Shown here in pieces: positions 58,521 to 64,000 of a stretch of DNA of 64,000 nucleotides. The notes beneath the pieces were generated by a model. The model worked only from the letters and a program-made list of their open reading frames with translations, did no database searches and had not been told where the DNA came from. Source of the DNA: Galbula dea (taxonomy: Eukaryota > Chordata > Aves > Piciformes > Galbulidae). The stretch is from NCBI GenBank assembly GCA_013399015.1, contig VWZX01006105.1, forward strand, positions 1,550,001-1,614,000, in the 5' to 3' direction. Each line of letters opens with the position of its first letter. Positions within the stretch are counted from its first letter, which is position 1. Both the position numbers and the translations under genes were made by a program.

Positions 58521-61500
58521 TTATTGCAGGTGCCTGGAGTATGGATGTGTCCACCTTCCCATTGTAAACCCTAGGTTTTCTGTGACTATAAATACTGTGA
58601 TTATAAACTTTAATTATTATGCCTGAGAAGAATTTCCCTGTCAGATCTGTACCTCAGACCAATTCTTTTTAACTTTCTACCAAAGCAGCTCAGCAATTTC
58701 TGAAAATTAATATAAGGATGAGCAGAATTTTTTTCCCCCCATATTATTTGCTTGTTGGTTTGGTTTTTTACATTTTCCAGCAGAAACTTGAAATTTGGCA
58801 GCCTCTATTCAGGAGCCTCTTTATACCAGCAGCTAGAAAGTACATACCCAAGTTATGAAACTCAGAATCAAAAAATGCCTCTGGACCCATGAGCAGCAAG
58901 AGACTTCGGAGCTTGGCAACAAACCTACAAAGAGCCTGTCTGTGCTGAGAGTACACTGCTGTTTTTAGCCCTTGTGTGAGATCGCACATCCAGCATCTTG
59001 TCAAAACACTGCTTGAAATGGGCTAGTAACACCCTTCCTACCAGCGACAGCAACTCAACAGACCTGCTGGGAGAACACGTGGCAGCAACCCACCTACCCA
59101 GCGAAGCTCCAAGTGCCTTCAGCAGTCACTGCCCAGACAAGGAGCCCAGGATTGCTCTCAGACTGCAACCTCACAAAGCTTGATTACCTCCTTAAGTAAC
59201 AACTATAATTCAAGTGTGGTTTTCTATCTTATTATCTGGTTAGGGATTTGTTCTCAATGGGAGCCTAAATCTACAAGAGAAACAGTTCATAGGCACAAAA
59301 CACAGGGCTTCTCGTATATCCAAAGGGAAATGAGAATAAAGGCTGCTCTGAACCTAGAATCAACTTTGATTTTGGTCAAAACCTGGTTTGTTTCAACTTT
59401 TTTTGTGTAATATGGGAGAATTCAGGCATAATGCATGTGTCCAGATGTATTCATAGAACATGTATGTTTCAACAAAGACACACTTTGCACAATAAACAGA
59501 AAACAACAGGGAAATTGTGTATGCAGACAATAGACAGCCTCTAAGAGTAAATCTTGCTATAATTTCAAATGCAATTTCACCAGCCACTGACCTCAGTCTT
59601 ATGGCTGATGATTTGCTCAATATGTTATGTGATGGAAAAGTCCTTTTTACTCATTTCAATCTACATCAATAAAGCTTTTCAAGAAAAGGCAAAGGAAAGC
59701 ATTCATATGCATGACTACTTTTATTTAACTTGCTCATTCAATTTCCTTCAGTGTAGCTTTTTTTATACAGTTTTGTGTCTAGATTTTTGCACTGATAAAC
59801 CAGCTGATTTTGACAGTGGTATGTGTGATATCAGCTTAGTGAAGATAAAATAATTATAACATCTGATGCTGTTTGTGAGAGCTTGTTAAGAAGATCAATA
59901 AGGACAGGAGCACTTTGACTTTTCTTATTATCGTTTCTCTGGCAACCAGGGGAAATAGCATAGGCAAAATTATAGTCCCATCACGCTCCACATGCTGACA
60001 GTACATAACATATAATTGCATGCTTCCCACCAGAAAGCTTAGTACAATCCTCTATAATATTTTTTCTCGCATTGTTTTAGGTATTTCATCATTTTCACAG
60101 CTTGCAAAGCCTTCAAAAATTAAAGAAAACAAAACCCCTTGAGTTGGTTATGCTATTGCCTGGCTTTGAGAGCTTATGACAGGACTAATTTAGTTTGTCT
60201 GGCAGTCATAATCCTAGATTATTCAAAACTAAGAAGAAGTGGGTGTGTAAATCATGCAGCCTTTCTAGAGAGACTTGGTCTTGCAGTTTACCAGAATCCT
60301 TATCCTACTAGAGGATGAACTTCAATACTTCCAGAGTATCTTTACTTCCAAAAACACCTGACTGGTTACTGATTTCAAAGAAGAGGTGGTAGACCAGGAT
60401 TGTTCCTTCAACATGCACTTTCCAATAGCTTGTGTAGAACAGTTTGTCAGCCCCATGTGTCTGCCTGTCTGTGTTTTGAGTTGTACTGGTCTCACTAGTC
60501 AAGAATACCCTGGGCTTGCAAAAGGTACTCAGCACCTGAAGAAGCACCAACGCTTTGCTGTGACTTTTCTTCCCCTGTGACACTTCCTCCTCAAAGAGAA
60601 GGCTGCTGGGCATACAGCATAGCCTGTCCTAGTGTTGAAAAGGAGAGGAGCTGGATAAAGCAATATAAAAGCTTTCAGAACTAGCTTCTAACTTGCACAA
60701 GTAGAGGTCAGGAGTCAAAGCTCTCATCCTTCCCCTCCACAGCAGCTCTTCAGTCTCCATGCACTGTCCCTGCCTTGCATCTGTACTTCGTACTTCGCCA
60801 GTGGGACACCAGAGTTCCTCTGAGATGACTGGTTTGGAACTCAAAATAGGTTCAGCTCCTAAACCTGCAAACAAGCCTCTGTCGAAATAAGCAGCCCAAT
60901 TTTTTAAACTCTCTGCAGAGCTCTCTGTGAGCCAAAGAATATGTCAAATCTAATGAAACCGCCATTGCTTAGGGCTGTAGAAGTTATATACAAATTCTCG
61001 CTAAGGCAAATAACACAGCATCAGGAGTTGAACTTCAGCTGCTTGCTCCTGGATATTAGCTTAAATCATCTGAAGAAGGAAGAAGTAGAAAAGAGCAAAA
61101 TTAAGATAAACTTGCTGTAGGTGTAAGATTACCTGTATAGAAGGTAAAGATCCTCTGGAGGCCATTGTGTCACTGTGGAACAGGAAATGATGCAAGTGGA
61201 TCATGGATACTTGCAAATGGAGCAAGTAACAGCTTTGGGTACTGCAAAATACTTGTAAAAAACTTGAAGGGTTTTTTTTTTCCCTCCAGTGCCAAAAGGT
61301 GTTCAATTAATTACTTAACACTGAAAGCCAAACAAACACTGGTTCTCTGCACCAAGCCTCTGTGTGCATTTCTGGGGAGGGTCCTATCATTAGGCTGAGA
61401 CAAGGCTGTCTCCTGTTGGAAGACCTCAGGCTAACAACAGCCAGGCCCTGGCTGGGTAAATGCACCTGGCTGGATCACAGCAGGAGGCTTTGCTACGTCA

Positions 61501-63111
61501 AATGTGGGTGGGACCTGCTCTGCCTATCCATAAAGTATCTTGCTGACACCACCTGCCTATAGATTCCCTGTCCATACTCTGAAATGCTGTTTTGCATGAA
61601 CTAAACATAACGCAGACATTGGGGAAAATCACTTAAACTAGAAAAACAAAACAAACCAGAAGGTTAACCTCTACCTTGCTTTACCACTCTGCAGGATGGG
61701 AGGCTAAAGCATGAATAGGGAAGCAAACAACCATTTTTAGACCCTGTCCTTGTTGTCTATCTTCATCTTCTCCCTTGCAGAATGCTCCTTTTCAGGTTTC
61801 CCAGACATCTGCTTTCAGTGAGGACACTCTCCACACGACTGTGTTCAGGACAAGCTAATCCTGGTTATTCAAAAGAGACCTTTGTTTTGTACTGTATCTT
61901 CCAAGTTTTCTGTTCTCCTCACAGAGGTGCAGATCTGTTTCTCAGGTAAATGCTTTTGAGATACTGCCTCAGCTGTAACATTCGGAATTTGGATTTTATT
62001 AAAGCAGCTCCCTAGCTCCCTTTTATTTCATCTAGAGATCTCGTCAGCTCTAAAGCAGCAAGCACATCTATTGCCTTAATACACATCATGAACGTGATCT
62101 CATTTTGACTTTCAGCAGAGAGCACTTCAGATGTCTTCAGGAGATGTTCTACGTTTGTTTCCTCCTTGTTCTGTTTGTTTTCTAGTGACAGAAATTAGAA
62201 TTACAAGCATTAGCAGGATTGTTCTATTGACTGAGGATCAATACTAGATTGCCTTTCTCCCCTCACAGCTGACAGCTCCATCCTCCTCTGACTTCAGAAA
62301 TATTCATCAGCTACAGTCACTTTGCAGACTTTTTATCTTAACACTATTATGAAAGGTTTAGCAGACACAATACTTTCCATATATCAACTCCTTTAATGTT
62401 GCCTTTTTCTTCTGTGTTGGAGAGACACAGAGATGGCTGAAAGTGACTTTCCAGGGAAAGTTACAGCCATAATTCAAACCAGCAGAGGCTTAATGTCATC
62501 CACACATTGTGACAGACTTAAATAGCAGATAAACCTTTATACTACAAAGCTATGGATTTTTTTTTTTTAGGGTAAAAAACTCCAGAAATTTGGCATCTTT
62601 ATTTCTAACATTAAAAAGTTGCTTGTTACAGAAGTTAAAGACACACAGCAGTTGAGAAGGCAGCTGGGCTTTGGTCAAAAATACAGAAAACTGACAGTGC
62701 AGGTTATGGCATCCCCTAGTCTGAAACTACTGCTGGCTGTGCCTCCATAGCAGGGCACATTGTCACAGAGCTAGTGGTTTCTATAGCAGCAAGTGCTATA
62801 TAAAAAGCTTGACATTTCCCTCACCCAGGTAATCTTTATGTGATGAAAGGAGATTGGGAAAGGAGAGGCATAAACCTGCATCTGTGCATGTTGCAGGTGG
62901 GCTCTGAGCAAGCAGCACACTGGAGGCTCTGTGGGGATCAGCTACTTGTGGGTTTCAAAACTTGTGTTCCACTGATGTTCTGTAGCTATTATTTCTTCTG
63001 ACAATTTCTATTAGGGAGGAGGTACCCTGAGGATTTCCCAATTTCCCAGCCACTCCATGTTAAAACCACCTCTGTTCCCTCTGCTAATGGAAGCTGTTCC
63101 TGGTGCTCATG
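58521..63111. other. AT-rich non-coding stretch, no supported gene
   Basis: About 4.6 kb with only short chance frames (to about 101 codons, minus, 60308-60613). A nine-base T run lies near 62559-62568. No CR1 tail, tRNA or other repeat family recognised. Confidence 0.45.
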
Positions 63112-63131
63112 CCCATGGTCACGACCATGGG
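63112..63131. repeat. 9-bp perfect inverted repeat with 2-bp spacer
   Basis: CCCATGGTC and GACCATGGG flank the dinucleotide AC. The structure is a near-perfect palindrome containing two NcoI-like CCATGG cores. It could be a dimeric protein-binding site or a chance palindrome. Confidence 0.9.
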
Positions 63132-63254
63132 TGCCACATACCACATCCCCCAAAATATTCATCAGTACCACCCCTGCTGTGATGCTACCCCAACACCTCC
63201 ACATCTACCTTCCACCACCCATGTCATACCTCTTCCCACATCTTCCCACTCACT

Positions 63255-63290
63255 CTCTAGCCCACCCCAGGACTCTAGCCCACCCCAGGA
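63255..63290 (+). repeat. Perfect 18-bp tandem duplication
   Basis: CTCTAGCCCACCCCAGGA occurs twice in direct succession (63255-63272 and 63273-63290) inside a C-rich stretch (about 63150-63340). Perfect identity suggests a recent slippage or a length-polymorphic site. It adds six residues in frame to overlapping chance ORFs. Confidence 0.92.
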
Positions 63291-64000
63291 CTGCCCCATG
63301 CTCTGGCCCACAGGCTTCCCACTTCTCCAGTACCAGCCACTCAATACCCTCTCTATGCTAACACCAGAGAGATACACTATGTGCATTCTGCTGAGCTGAT
63401 TAGGGTGTCCAAATGCAGGGTATCCTACACCTGGTGGTTCTCGGTTCCAATATACACAGTCCTTCTGCTCTATGTGCTGTCCAGAATGAATTCAAGGGGT
63501 GCACCTGACCATCAGTTCTTCACTCCAATACAGAAGAGATAAAATAGTATACAAGGTACTTTTCATCTGATTCATTTGAGTATCATAGATTTTGCTATGT
63601 AGATGATATTTTTATATTCCAACAATGCAATGGCACATTGCTATGCTTAACACATTGCCTAGAAGCACCAAACAGCATTGCAACACAACTTCTTGTGCTA
63701 AAGCAACCATTTTTGAACAGTGAACCCAGCTCACAACCACTGAACTTGTTGGTTAGCCTGGTTTTGGTTGGGATTATGCAAGCTTCATTTGGCTGGTGAT
63801 ATCATCAGAAGCTATGCCATCAACTGGCCAGATTCTACATTTGTATTCAAATTTAAAGATTATCCCACAGTGCATGCAAACATGAGCAGGAACAAAATCA
63901 GAAGTACATCATCACATACCTAACCCTGCTCTGACTCCTAATCATCTTCTCCAGCCTCCCTCTGTGCCAAAAGCCATAAGGACCTCACCAGATACAAGAT
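63291..64000. other. Non-coding window end
   Basis: Nothing recognised. A YVDD-like tetrapeptide at 63596-63607 was considered as a reverse transcriptase relic and rejected. Confidence 0.5.

Noticed and set aside
63596..63607. YVDD-like codons (TAT GTA GAT GAT) followed by IFIF, resembling the reverse transcriptase catalytic box
   Set aside because: No other reverse transcriptase block is found in the same frame upstream or downstream; a stop occurs about 20 codons before it, and the following residues do not resemble any RT family. Treated as chance.

Overview
The window looks like vertebrate nuclear DNA from a bird. The main evidence is a set of CR1 LINE fragments that carry the typical avian 3' tail: tandem copies of an eight-base ATTCTGTG-type motif next to a 'GGTTGGAAGGGACCTC' block (or its complement). 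Composition is AT-rich and CpG-poor. There are no operons, Shine-Dalgarno sites or dense long ORFs. Most open frames here are 60-90 codons and look like chance frames. I see no CRISPR array, prokaryotic mobile element or complete viral genome. No protein-coding gene could be matched to a known family from the sequence alone.

Layout. 1-12261 is intergenic or intronic sequence with a decayed tRNA-Glu-like sequence (2056-2127), a GT-rich tract, a 59-bp CR1 stub (8379-8437), and a GC-richer, Gln/Pro-rich, stop-broken patch (about 10.8-11.8 kb) that may be an old retrocopy. 12262-13321 is a roughly 1-kb plus-strand CR1 with recognisable reverse transcriptase and C-terminal coding sequence. 14311-15047 is a minus-strand CR1 whose 215-codon C-terminal frame is still open. 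15-45 kb holds scattered CR1 relics, small repeats and one isolated membrane-segment-like open stretch with splice-site flanks (33766-34070, minus). 45-52 kb holds the most gene-like structure: four potential plus-strand exons with GT/AG borders and compatible phases, starting with a signal-peptide-like ATG exon and ending 28 bases before an AATAAA. 52-64 kb holds two more CR1 pieces, a CpG-enriched patch (about 58 kb), a 9-bp inverted repeat and an 18-bp tandem duplication.

The CR1 copies belong to at least three groups. Minus-strand copies at 8.4, 14.3 and 41.3 kb share near-identical 3' ends but differ greatly in 5' truncation. Plus-strand copies at 12.3 and 53.6 kb are older and broken. 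Copies at 40.0 and 47.8 kb carry a different 3' end. Very decayed pieces near 25.7, 26.7 and 57.2 kb are less certain. All repeat and exon calls come from reading the sequence and from knowledge of these families. No database search was run.
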